DNA of 64,000 bases, taken from NCBI GenBank assembly GCA_017546025.1, contig JAFYYS010000006.1, positions 1 to 64,000 of the forward strand, in the 5' to 3' direction. How positions within the stretch are numbered: the stretch's first letter is position 1; each line of letters begins with the position of its first letter. The notes beneath the pieces were generated by a model, which was not told the DNA's origin, ran no database searches, and worked only from the letters and a program-made list of their open reading frames with translations. Shown piece by piece: positions 18,105-25,850 of the stretch. The stretch is from Lachnospiraceae bacterium (GTDB taxonomy: Bacteria > Bacillota > Clostridia > Lachnospirales > Lachnospiraceae). A program made the translations under genes and the position numbers.

Positions 18105-18168
18105 GGTTCTCTGCCTCGACAGCGTCGAGATTCATCTGAACGACCTCGTCCGGAGGGTAACGGAATAA
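18104..18168 (+). pseudogene. 3' remnant of a second racemase gene
   Basis: About 60 bases repeat the end of the racemase-like gene (16864-16922). The reading frame VLCLDSVEIHLNDLVRRVTE ends at TAA 18166-18168. Six differences from the intact gene are mostly at third codon positions or conservative (Ile to Leu, Ile to Val), so this is a paralogue that evolved as coding sequence. The rest of the gene is missing; a terminator still follows. Confidence 0.75.
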
Positions 18169-18171
18169 ACA

Positions 18172-18201
18172 AAACCACCGCGTGCTTTGCGGTGGTTTTT
18201 C
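18172..18201 (+). terminator. Terminator behind the racemase remnant
   Basis: ACCACCGC stem with a 7-base loop and GCGGTGGT, then TTTTTCTTTC on the plus strand; on the minus strand TTTTGTTT follows, so it may act both ways. Confidence 0.8.
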
Positions 18202-18207
18202 TTTCGT

Positions 18208-19182
18208 TTAGTAGCCAATCTTCGCCAGAATACTGTCAATCAATTCGGCATTTTTGATGGAAAATGTGTCGCTGATATGCGGCGTTTCCCCGTACAATAT
18301 ACAGCGGCTCATCTGCTCGATTTCGAGTGAATAGTTCTGCGGGACCTCCACAACGCGCTGCGCGATGGCATTTCCCGTCCGGATTTCGTAGCTGACGCAG
18401 CCTTCCTGGTTGTATTCCGCGTCGGAGCGGATGGAACCCTTCGAACCGTGGATGAACAGGCGGTCATAACGGGAATTGGTCCCGATGCCGAGGTTCATGC
18501 CTACGGTAAATGCAGCGCGGGCGCCTCCCTTGAACCGCATCTGCGCGGTCGTCAACATATCGACGCCGAGGTCAGTGAATTCCGCGCTTGCGTTGACGCT
18601 TTCCACCTCATCGTCAATCAGTGACAGAATCATCGTCGTGCAGTAGCAGCCGAGGTCGTACATCGCTCCGCCGCCGTGCTCCTTATGAAGACGGAAGTCC
18701 TCCTTGTAGCCCTGCGTGACAAAAGAAGTATCGATGTAATCAACCTCTCCGATGATGCCGCTTTTCACATCGCGGATCAGGCTCTCCATATAAGGGCTGT
18801 GCAGGTAGGCGTATGCTTCCATCAGAATGACACCGTTCTCCCCGGCCGCGGCGAACATCTCGCGCGTTTCGGCAGCGTTCATCGCAATAGGCTTTTCACA
18901 AAGCACATGCTTGCCGGCCTTCAGGGCTGCAATGACCCACGGTTTATGTAAATCGTTCGGGAGCGGAACGTAGATTGCCTGAACCTTTTCATCCTGAATC
19001 AGTTCGTCATAGCTTCCGTAGGATACTTCAAAGCCGTACTTTTCCTTGTACATATCGGCTTTTTCTTTGCTTCTGCCGGCGATCGCGTACAGATTGCAGT
19101 GTTCAGCCTGTTTCATGCCGGGGATCGTACCCCAACCTGCAACCGATGCGGTTCCCATGATTCCCCAATTGATCTTCTCCAT
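18208..19182 (-). CDS. Gfo/Idh/MocA family oxidoreductase
   Basis: 324-residue NAD(P)-dependent oxidoreductase of sugars or inositols. The N-terminal Rossmann fold begins WGIMGTASVAGWG, and the EKP motif (HVLCEKPIAMNAAE) carries the conserved lysine. A C-terminal alpha/beta domain follows (GGGAMYDLGCY). GGAAA precedes the ATG at 19182. It follows the FMN enzyme and isomerase genes on the same strand, suggesting a small sugar or sugar-acid pathway; the exact substrate is not visible. Confidence 0.9.
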   Translation of the reverse strand: MEKINWGIMGTASVAGWGTIPGMKQAEHCNLYAIAGRSKEKADMYKEKYGFEVSYGSYDELIQDEKVQAIYVPLPNDLHKPWVIAALKAGKHVLCEKPIAMNAAETREMFAAAGENGVILMEAYAYLHSPYMESLIRDVKSGIIGEVDYIDTSFVTQGYKEDFRLHKEHGGGAMYDLGCYCTTMILSLIDDEVESVNASAEFTDLGVDMLTTAQMRFKGGARAAFTVGMNLGIGTNSRYDRLFIHGSKGSIRSDAEYNQEGCVSYEIRTGNAIAQRVVEVPQNYSLEIEQMSRCILYGETPHISDTFSIKNAELIDSILAKIGY

Positions 19183-19218
19183 TTTTAGTTTCCTTTCTTC
19201 CGGTTATAGTTATACTCC

Positions 19219-19290
19219 GGCGGGCTGCCTAAGAGGGAGGCATCCTCAGGAGGAAAATCCTTCGTATGCCTCCCTCTTGGCGCGCCCGCC
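19219..19290. repeat. Long inverted repeat between operon genes
   Basis: Arms 19219-19243 and 19266-19290 pair over 20 of 25 positions (7 plus 13, with an internal mismatch), around a 22-base loop that holds a small AGGA/TCCT hairpin. No T-tract follows on either strand, so it is not a standard terminator. Confidence 0.75.
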
Positions 19291-19333
19291 TCAGCAAAAG
19301 ATAATACGACAAGATTTTCTGTTTCTGCCTGCT

Positions 19334-20227
19334 TTAATTATTCCAGTCTACCCGGTGTATCACCGTAGGGTCGATAGACTTTACGTTCGGTGAGTTTGTG
19401 CGGACCATCATGGCCTTCAGTTCGTCGGTCATGGCGTTGATGGTGGCGGCGACGCCGTCAGGACCTTCGGTCTCAAGCGGTCCCATCAGGGGTTTGCCGA
19501 CCGAAACCGCATCAGCACCGAGCGCCATTGCCTTAAATACGTCGTAGCCGTCAAGCATGCCGCCGTCCACGATAACCGTAAGCTTGTCGCCGACCGCCTT
19601 TCGGATCTCCGGCAGAAGCATCGTCGGCGGCGTTGCCCAGCGCATCAGGCCGTTGTGGTGACTGAGGACAATTCCCTTGCAGCCGATCTCCACGCAGCGG
19701 ACCGCATCCCACGCGCTCAGCGCGCCCTTCACAATGAACGGAAGTCTCGTCGACTGCACATACTCTTTAAGTTCCCCTAAGGTCGGCAGTTTCATCTGCT
19801 TTCCGACGACGACAGAGTCGCGGTCATCTCTCACATTTACCGCGTGCTCAACATCCATGCCGACCGCGAGGAACCCGCACTCCTCCGCGCATTTGATGCG
19901 CGAGAAGATTTCCTGCCGGTCCGCGTACGGTTTGATGATTTTAATCAGCTTTGCCCCGGTCGCCGCGCACAGCCCCATTTCCTCGAGACCGCCCATGCCG
20001 ATGAAACAAAGGGCTCCGGCACGCTTCGCGCCTTCCGCGAGCGCCTCCATCGAGGGCTTCAGGTGCGACAGCGCGCCCGTCGTAATCGGCGTGGCAAATC
20101 TGACACCGAACAGCTCGGTTTCCGCTGTCGGATGCACTGCCCCGACGATGCGGCTTTCCACTAACAAACTGTCTAAATAACGGCGATTGATCGCAATCGA
20201 ATCGCCCGAAAGAGGTCTTTCCGCCAT
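19334..20227 (-). CDS. FMN-dependent alpha-hydroxyacid dehydrogenase family protein
   Basis: 297-residue flavin TIM barrel related to lactate oxidase and glycolate oxidase. FMN-binding features are visible: TPITTGA near the start, PFIVKGALSAWDA with the lysine, and VDGGMLDGYDVFKAMALGAD for the phosphate. The active-site motif usually SNHGGR reads SHHNGL, keeping the histidine but losing the arginine that holds the substrate carboxylate. It is also shorter than classical members (about 350-380). I infer an FMN enzyme with altered substrate. AAGGAG precedes ATG 20227, 11 bases after the isomerase stop, so the two are in one operon. Confidence 0.8.
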   Translation of the reverse strand: MAERPLSGDSIAINRRYLDSLLVESRIVGAVHPTAETELFGVRFATPITTGALSHLKPSMEALAEGAKRAGALCFIGMGGLEEMGLCAATGAKLIKIIKPYADRQEIFSRIKCAEECGFLAVGMDVEHAVNVRDDRDSVVVGKQMKLPTLGELKEYVQSTRLPFIVKGALSAWDAVRCVEIGCKGIVLSHHNGLMRWATPPTMLLPEIRKAVGDKLTVIVDGGMLDGYDVFKAMALGADAVSVGKPLMGPLETEGPDGVAATINAMTDELKAMMVRTNSPNVKSIDPTVIHRVDWNN

Positions 20228-20238
20228 AATCCTTCTCC

Positions 20239-21081
20239 TTAAATCCCGACACCGGCTTCCTCGGCAGCTGCTGCCACGACCTTGTAAGCCCTGTCGTACT
20301 CTTCAAACGTGCTCATGTGCTCCAACAAAACCGGCGCATCCTTCGGCAGATGCCGGTCGATAATCCGAAGAATCTCCTTGAAATCAAGCTCTCCTTCGCC
20401 CGGCGAACACTCCGTCAGTACTGTCGTCAACTGCATTCTGTCCATATGCGAATCCTTCAGATGCGTGCTCTTGATGTACGGCCCGAGCTTCGCGAAGCAC
20501 TCCTCGATGAACGCGTTCGCGCACAGATGCCTCCGCGGGTTGTTGATCATGTTCACGAAATCCATATGCGCCGCAAACATCGGCCGGTCGACATCGCGAA
20601 TCAGCTGCAGATACTCATCAGGACCGTCCGGCACCATCCACGGCATCGGCTCGAGGCAGTAATACGCGCGCTTCGGCTGCACCGCATCGATGATTTCGCG
20701 CATCGAACCGACAATTCTGTCGTATGTTTCCTTCGTATAATTCGACGGGTCCGCGCCGTCCCATCCGGCCGACCCCGAAGTCCCCGCAATATTCACGCAG
20801 CACGCGATCCCGAGCTCGTCCGCAAGCGCCAATTGCTTTTTGGCAAATGCCATAGCCTCCTCTGCCTTCACCGGATCCGGATCAAATACATTCTTCCAAA
20901 CGCCGACCTCGGCGAGCACAACATCGTGCTTCTTTGCAATCTCGCAATACTGCGCAATCACGTCCGGCGCGGTGTACGCATTAAAAGGCGCCGTCACCGC
21001 CCGAAACTTCGAGGCGACGAGCAGCTTTTCCCATTCCGCCGGGGTCCTGAAAGCCCCCGAGACCGTTCCTCCCAACCTCAT
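20239..21081 (-). CDS. Sugar phosphate isomerase/epimerase (xylose isomerase-like TIM barrel)
   Basis: 280-residue TIM barrel of the AP-endonuclease 2 superfamily. Metal-ligand positions are visible as CLEPMPW, AAHMDFVN, STHLKDSH and LLEHMS. Such proteins isomerise or epimerise sugars and often sit beside Gfo/Idh/MocA oxidoreductases, as here. ATG at 21081 has GGAGG six bases upstream; an upstream extension of the frame has no ribosome site. First gene of a probable three-gene operon reaching 18208. Confidence 0.82.
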   Translation of the reverse strand: MRLGGTVSGAFRTPAEWEKLLVASKFRAVTAPFNAYTAPDVIAQYCEIAKKHDVVLAEVGVWKNVFDPDPVKAEEAMAFAKKQLALADELGIACCVNIAGTSGSAGWDGADPSNYTKETYDRIVGSMREIIDAVQPKRAYYCLEPMPWMVPDGPDEYLQLIRDVDRPMFAAHMDFVNMINNPRRHLCANAFIEECFAKLGPYIKSTHLKDSHMDRMQLTTVLTECSPGEGELDFKEILRIIDRHLPKDAPVLLEHMSTFEEYDRAYKVVAAAAEEAGVGI

Positions 21082-21117
21082 ATATTCCCTCCTTCTCCAT
21101 GCCGAAATGTCTGATGA

Positions 21118-21294
21118 ACCCCGAACCCCGTCCCCAGGGTCCGCCCTAAACGACAACGGAAGATAATGCAACGCATTTAGAATCGGCTTCGCCGATAGGC
21201 GTTGCATGTTCATTAGAATCCCCCCGCAAGCGGGTCCCTCCTAATGATAAATATAGGGAACTTCGTCCCGGATGTCCATAGACTAAGTTCCCTA
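21118..21294. other. Structured intergenic region with three hairpins and a G-rich tract
   Basis: Between ybaK and the isomerase gene lie a G-rich tract on the minus strand (four runs of three to four Gs near 21122-21148), a hairpin GCAACGC/GCGTTGC with an inner ATCGGC-TTCG-GCCGAT stem (21171-21207), a CATTAG/CTAATG hairpin with an inner CCCGC/GCGGG stem (about 21212-21246) and AGGGAACTT/AAGTTCCCT (21254-21294). No T-tract follows the last on the plus strand. Confidence 0.6.
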
Positions 21295-21334
21295 AAAAAT
21301 GTCAGATTCTATCCCGTGATGAAAAAGCGGGTTG

Positions 21335-21814
21335 TCAGTCCGTCACCAGATCGGCGGTTCTGCAGTTCGCCGCCCTAAGCAGGTCTGCCGGCGCCAGCTC
21401 AATCTGGAAACCGACCTTGCCGGCGCTTACGAACATCCGGTCATAGCCGGCTGCGGTTTCGTGAACCCAGGTCGGAAAAGCCTTCTTCATCCCAATCGGC
21501 GAACATCCGCCGTGCACGTAACCGGTAAGCGGCAGCAGTTCCTTCTGCTTAATCATGTCAATGGATTTCTCCCCGGCAACCTTGGCTGCCTTTTTGAGAT
21601 CCAGCTCCGCCGCGACCGGGATGGCAAATACATAGTACTGTCCGCTCTTGCCCTGCGTCACGAGCGTCTTGAAAACATGCGCCGGATCCTCGCCGAGAAT
21701 GCCCGCAATCTGCTCTCCCGTCAGCGTCGGGTCCTGCTCATAGGAATGGCTGTTATAGGCAATCTTCTTCGCCTCGAGAACACGCATGACGTTGGTTTTT
21801 TCTTCTTTCTTCAT
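21335..21814 (-). CDS. ybaK: Cys-tRNA(Pro)/Cys-tRNA(Cys) deacylase, YbaK family
   Basis: 159-residue free-standing editing domain that hydrolyses mischarged Cys-tRNA-Pro. The conserved lysine lies in HVFKTLV, and GCSPIGMKKAF is the family's glycine-rich motif. ProRS forms without the INS domain rely on such trans-editing, which fits the proS type in this window. AGAGG lies nine bases upstream of the ATG. The gene heads no obvious operon; DUF2809 precedes it by 27 bases. Confidence 0.92.
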   Translation of the reverse strand: MKKEEKTNVMRVLEAKKIAYNSHSYEQDPTLTGEQIAGILGEDPAHVFKTLVTQGKSGQYYVFAIPVAAELDLKKAAKVAGEKSIDMIKQKELLPLTGYVHGGCSPIGMKKAFPTWVHETAAGYDRMFVSAGKVGFQIELAPADLLRAANCRTADLVTD

Positions 21815-21841
21815 GGCATTTTCCTCTTATTTCGTAAAGCT

Positions 21842-22222
21842 TTATTCCTTCTTCGCGGTACGGTTCCGTAAAAGCCAAAGTCCCCAGACAACCAGACAGC
21901 CGACCGCATAGCATATAATGTCCCGGATGTCGCATGTGCCGCCGATCAGCACGCGGAAGAACCGGCTCTTCCCGAGTCCGAGTTTGTCCGCAATATGGAT
22001 CGCCTGCAGCCCTTCCACGCATGCCGCAAACAGGAATATCCAAAGCGGCAGGAAGGGATATCCGTCGGGCAGAAATATCCGTACAAAAGTATAAAGGACA
22101 ATCACCACCAGCACATCGCCGAGGTACGGCCGCACGAAGCTGTCGTGCACATATAAAGCAATCAGCACCTCAACCGCGATGAGAACGACTGTCGCAAGCA
22201 GGTAAAATAAGCGTTTCTTCAT
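21842..22222 (-). CDS. DUF2809-type membrane protein
   Basis: 126-residue integral membrane protein with four helices and the internal signature LPLWIFLFAACVEGLQ followed by a DIRDIICYAVGC stretch, as in DUF2809/VanZ-like proteins. Function unknown. GGGGAGA precedes the ATG. It lies between the TIGR01212 gene (18 bases upstream) and ybaK, all on the minus strand. Confidence 0.78.
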   Translation of the reverse strand: MKKRLFYLLATVVLIAVEVLIALYVHDSFVRPYLGDVLVVIVLYTFVRIFLPDGYPFLPLWIFLFAACVEGLQAIHIADKLGLGKSRFFRVLIGGTCDIRDIICYAVGCLVVWGLWLLRNRTAKKE

Positions 22223-22240
22223 TTTCTCTCCCCATACGGA

Positions 22241-23122
22241 TTATGCCTCGTTAAGATACGCCCGCAGCGTGTTCAAAACCCGCTTCTTGTCCGCGCACCA
22301 CTGCGGCTCAATCAATAACTTCTTCGGTCCGTCTCCGGTCAGTCGGTGGATGACGGTTTCGTCGGGCAGCAGCCGGACGGCTTTTTGCATGAGCCTTGCA
22401 TACTCCGACAGCGTCATCACCGGCCACGGGTTCTTCTCAAAATCCTCCGCCAGCTTTGTCCCGCGAAGGATCTGCAGAAGCTGCAGCTTCACGCCGTCCA
22501 CAACAGGCGTGAGATCCGCAAGATACCGGACAGACGCCAGCATATCCTCTTCCGTCTCCCCGGGCAGCCCGAAGATCAGATGAACAATCACCGAAAGCCC
22601 CGCTTTCTTAAGCCTTCCGTACGCATCCTCAAAGGTCGCGCGAGGATAGCAGCGGTTGATGCGCGCAGCCGTTTCGTCGTTACCTGTCTGAAGCCCGAGT
22701 TCCACCCAGACAGGCTTAATCCGGTTCAACTCCGCAAGCATTGAAATCATCTCATCGGAAAGGCAGTCCGGGCGCGTCCCGATGGAAAGAATCGCGATAT
22801 CGTCCCGCGACAAAGTCTCCTCATACAAGGCGCGGAGGCGGTTCACATCCCCGTACGTGTTCGTGTACGACTGAAAATATGCAATATAGCGGCTTCCGCG
22901 GGTCTTCGCCTGCACAAGCTTCTTCGCCTGTTCAATCTGCTCCAAAACCGGCGCGGTCTTCGCCGCAAACTCACCGCTTCCGCCCTCCGAACAGAACGTG
23001 CACCCGCCGGTGCCGACCGTTCCGTCCCGGTTCGGGCATGTGCAGCCCGAGCTGAGCGCAAGCCGGTAAATCTTCTCGCCGTACTGCTCCTTCAAAACAT
23101 CGGATATCATCCGGATCTTCAT
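22241..23122 (-). CDS. Radical SAM protein, TIGR01212/YhcC family
   Basis: 293-residue radical SAM protein with an elp3-like core. The cluster-binding cysteines are in CTCPNRDGTVGTGGCTFC, the spaced CxxxxxxxxxCxxC pattern typical of YhcC-type proteins rather than CxxxCxxC. IAYFQSYTNTY and VELGLQTGNDETAARINR are family hallmarks. Substrate is not established for the family as far as I know. A start four codons later is possible; the ribosome site (AGGG) is weak. Confidence 0.9.
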   Translation of the reverse strand: MKIRMISDVLKEQYGEKIYRLALSSGCTCPNRDGTVGTGGCTFCSEGGSGEFAAKTAPVLEQIEQAKKLVQAKTRGSRYIAYFQSYTNTYGDVNRLRALYEETLSRDDIAILSIGTRPDCLSDEMISMLAELNRIKPVWVELGLQTGNDETAARINRCYPRATFEDAYGRLKKAGLSVIVHLIFGLPGETEEDMLASVRYLADLTPVVDGVKLQLLQILRGTKLAEDFEKNPWPVMTLSEYARLMQKAVRLLPDETVIHRLTGDGPKKLLIEPQWCADKKRVLNTLRAYLNEA

Positions 23123-23162
23123 ATGACTGGTTCCCTCACTCCGGTGTCACATTTTCCATAAG

Positions 23163-23645
23163 CTAAACGGTCATTGCTTCCCCGTTCAGCCACACGCCGG
23201 TAAGCCGGTCGTCCTTCGTGTAAACAAGCTTCAGCGAGAAGAACGGCGCGCCCTCCTTGAGGAGGCGGAAGAACGCTTTGTCACCCACCCAGATTGGCAG
23301 GTCGCACACGCGGTCGATGTCAATCCACTCGAGCGTGCCCTCATCGCACTCCTTCAGCTCGCCCTCCCACTCGTCCGCCGTGAAAAGGTGCATATATTCG
23401 ACCACGTCGTCGCCGTAGACAAATGTGACGATGCCTCTCGCGCGATACGAGGTCAGCGTCAGCCCGGTTTCCTCGAAGACTTCACGCCGCAGGCATTCGT
23501 CGGGGCTCTCGCCGTACAGAAAATGCCCGCCGACGCCGATGTATTTGTCTTTGTTGATGTCTTGCTCCTTCTTCACGCGGTGTAACATCAGGTACTGCCC
23601 GTCGCGCTCGAGGTAACATAAGGTTGTCAGTTCCGGGGTCTTCAT
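23163..23645 (-). CDS. Nudix hydrolase, MutT-like
   Basis: 160-residue hydrolase of nucleoside diphosphates linked to another group. The Nudix box reads GESPDECLRREVFEETGL with all catalytic glutamates. The N-terminus (TTLCYLERDGQYLMLHR) and length resemble 8-oxo-dGTP diphosphatases, but the substrate is unproven. AAGGAG lies eight bases before ATG 23645. The 268 bases upstream hold only a weak TCAAG/CTTGA inverted repeat and no gene. Confidence 0.88.
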   Translation of the reverse strand: MKTPELTTLCYLERDGQYLMLHRVKKEQDINKDKYIGVGGHFLYGESPDECLRREVFEETGLTLTSYRARGIVTFVYGDDVVEYMHLFTADEWEGELKECDEGTLEWIDIDRVCDLPIWVGDKAFFRLLKEGAPFFSLKLVYTKDDRLTGVWLNGEAMTV

Positions 23646-23913
23646 GACAAATCTCCTTCTGCCGCGGATGTTAGTTCTGCCCGTCCCGCAACATATGTCC
23701 GGCTTTCCGCCCTGTCCGGCCGGAAGCTTTTTCATCAGAATAATAACATGCCATCCGGCGGGCGTCAAATCAAGCTTCAAACTTGATTGACCCCCTTTTC
23801 GTTTGCCCTTAGGTTTGTTGGTACGAGCGCCCCCTCCGGGGACTCCCGTATCACGCTTTTTGGCTTGATGGTACGCGCGACCGTCCCCCGCGCGGCAACT
23901 GCTCCGGTTCCTT

Positions 23914-25662
23914 CTACTTCACCCTCTCCATGTCAAACAAATTGGCGATAAGCTTGTTTAAATCTTCGTTGTCCTTGCCGGCATACTCGTAAAGCACCTC
24001 GAAGAACTTTGCCGATGTGGAATTTGTGAAAGCGTTCCGACGGACGTATTCGCGAATTATGCTGTGGAACTCTTTTCTTCCGAGAATTTCCTCCATCTGG
24101 TACAGAGCTCTCTGACATTCCTGATAGATGGCGCTGATGTAATCATTGTCAGTATTGAATTCATAATAGGACTGGTTAAACGGAATCATGCCACGCTGCA
24201 TGATATGCTGCAGCTGTGTCACATCCCTCATATCCCTGAACTCCCGGCTTAACCGCATAAATGACGAAAACGTATTTTCGGAGGCCGCATTGCGCGAACG
24301 GTACTCCTCGAAAACCACTTCCGTGTATGAGGTGATGGACTCGTCAAGCCAGGGCTCCATGCCGGAATTGCTGCCGACGATGCCCATGAACCACTGGTGC
24401 CCGATTTCATGCGCCACACAGGTCTCCAGCGTGAAGAAACTCGGCTTTTCCATGCTGCTCGGATCCACGGTAATCACAGGATACCATTCCTGATCGGTAA
24501 TGATAATCAGATTCGGATACTCCATGCCTCCCGCGTCAATCCGCGAGACAATGATGTCAAGTTCCTCATAAGGATATCTTCCGAACGCCTCACCGAAGGC
24601 CGCAAGCGAATCCTCCGCCGCCTTAAGGGTCGTCTCGACTGCAGCATCCGTTGCATTGCCGAACGGACTGTCTTTCCAGTATTCATCCGCCTCTATGAGT
24701 TTCGGATAGAAAAGATTCACATGAACGCCGTCATAGTCGGCTTCCTTATACACAAATTGATTGGATGCGGAAAATACAAAGTCTCTCACACAGGGCGCCG
24801 TGAACGTGTAGGTCACCACATCGCCGTTGCTCTCCTTTTTCGTCTCGGTTCCGGTAGAAGCAACAAGAAATCCCTCCGGAACCGTCAGGCGGACATCATA
24901 ATCGGATACCTCCGAATAGAAACACTCCCCGCACTGGATAAACCCTTCGTGTGACCAGCCGTTTTCGTCGTACTCCGCGAGAATCGGATAGAAATTGGTC
25001 ACATTGTAAACGTCTTTATAAACACCGTATCGGTCGGGAACCGTCGGAATCTTCGCTGAAAAATCATACGAAAGCGTCATCTTTTCGCCCGGCGCCAAAG
25101 GCGTCTTCAGTTTTAACCACACAACAGAAACATCCTTGTCCCGATTCACCGTAAGAACCGAGTCATCCCGGCTGTCTTTCACATTGGTAATCTCGGTTAT
25201 GGCGCCGTTTGGTTTATAGTCGTTCGGTCTGGTTTCGTCTCTGTTATATCCCGCGGTCTCCGCATCGACGAAAAGACTCGAATAATCCCGCAGACACAAT
25301 TCATCCCAGGTACTCTCCGTGTCGTTATAAAAGGAAAATACGACCTGCCCGCCGACTGTCCTTTTCTCCGGATCCATCTGAAGATTCATATCATAGTGGT
25401 ACAAATCTCTTGTCGGGAACAGAATGTCGCACCCTTCCTCCGGCCACGGCGAAACGGTCGGAACCGGTGACGGGGTCGGGGTATCGGTCACGGTCGGCTC
25501 GTCCGTCGGTGTGACCGGCTTATCGGTCGGCGTGACCGTAGTTGTCACAGGCGTTTCAGTCGCCTTATTCTTCGTGTTCTTTTCGTCCTTTCCGCATGCA
25601 CAAAGCGATGTCAGCATTGCGCAAAGAAGCAACATGTTTAGTAATCTTTTACCTCTTCTCAA
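23914..25662 (-). CDS. M1-family zinc metallopeptidase lipoprotein
   Basis: 582-residue surface aminopeptidase-like lipoprotein. It starts at a TTG with AAAGGAG eight bases upstream, giving the signal peptide MRRGKRLLN... and a lipobox ending CAC. A Thr/Pro linker (about residues 30-60) leads to the M1 fold. The zinc site is His418-Glu419-x2-His422 (HEIGHQW) with Glu441 in WLDES; the exopeptidase motif GAMEN appears as GGMEY. The C-terminal helical domain is short. Probably trims peptides outside the cell; substrate unknown. Confidence 0.88.
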   Translation of the reverse strand: MRRGKRLLNMLLLCAMLTSLCACGKDEKNTKNKATETPVTTTVTPTDKPVTPTDEPTVTDTPTPSPVPTVSPWPEEGCDILFPTRDLYHYDMNLQMDPEKRTVGGQVVFSFYNDTESTWDELCLRDYSSLFVDAETAGYNRDETRPNDYKPNGAITEITNVKDSRDDSVLTVNRDKDVSVVWLKLKTPLAPGEKMTLSYDFSAKIPTVPDRYGVYKDVYNVTNFYPILAEYDENGWSHEGFIQCGECFYSEVSDYDVRLTVPEGFLVASTGTETKKESNGDVVTYTFTAPCVRDFVFSASNQFVYKEADYDGVHVNLFYPKLIEADEYWKDSPFGNATDAAVETTLKAAEDSLAAFGEAFGRYPYEELDIIVSRIDAGGMEYPNLIIITDQEWYPVITVDPSSMEKPSFFTLETCVAHEIGHQWFMGIVGSNSGMEPWLDESITSYTEVVFEEYRSRNAASENTFSSFMRLSREFRDMRDVTQLQHIMQRGMIPFNQSYYEFNTDNDYISAIYQECQRALYQMEEILGRKEFHSIIREYVRRNAFTNSTSAKFFEVLYEYAGKDNEDLNKLIANLFDMERVK

Positions 25663-25788
25663 AGCTTTTTCTCCTTTCTTTCTGCCCGCTCTGCGGGCAT
25701 TTTCCACAAACAAGCCAAGTAAATCACTTTCATTTTACTAAACTTTGATAAAAATATGAAAAAAGAATGAATCGCCTGACACCCGTTG

Positions 25789-25817
25789 TTGCATTCTTAC
25801 GGCCTTACGGCTATAAT
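25789..25817 (+). promoter_or_regulatory. Promoter of the ParB-like/BMP fusion gene
   Basis: TTGCAT, 17-base spacer, TATAAT, 33 bases before the ATG. Confidence 0.75.
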
Positions 25818-25850
25818 GCGTTTATAAATCAAGAAAGGAGAGACTTTTCC

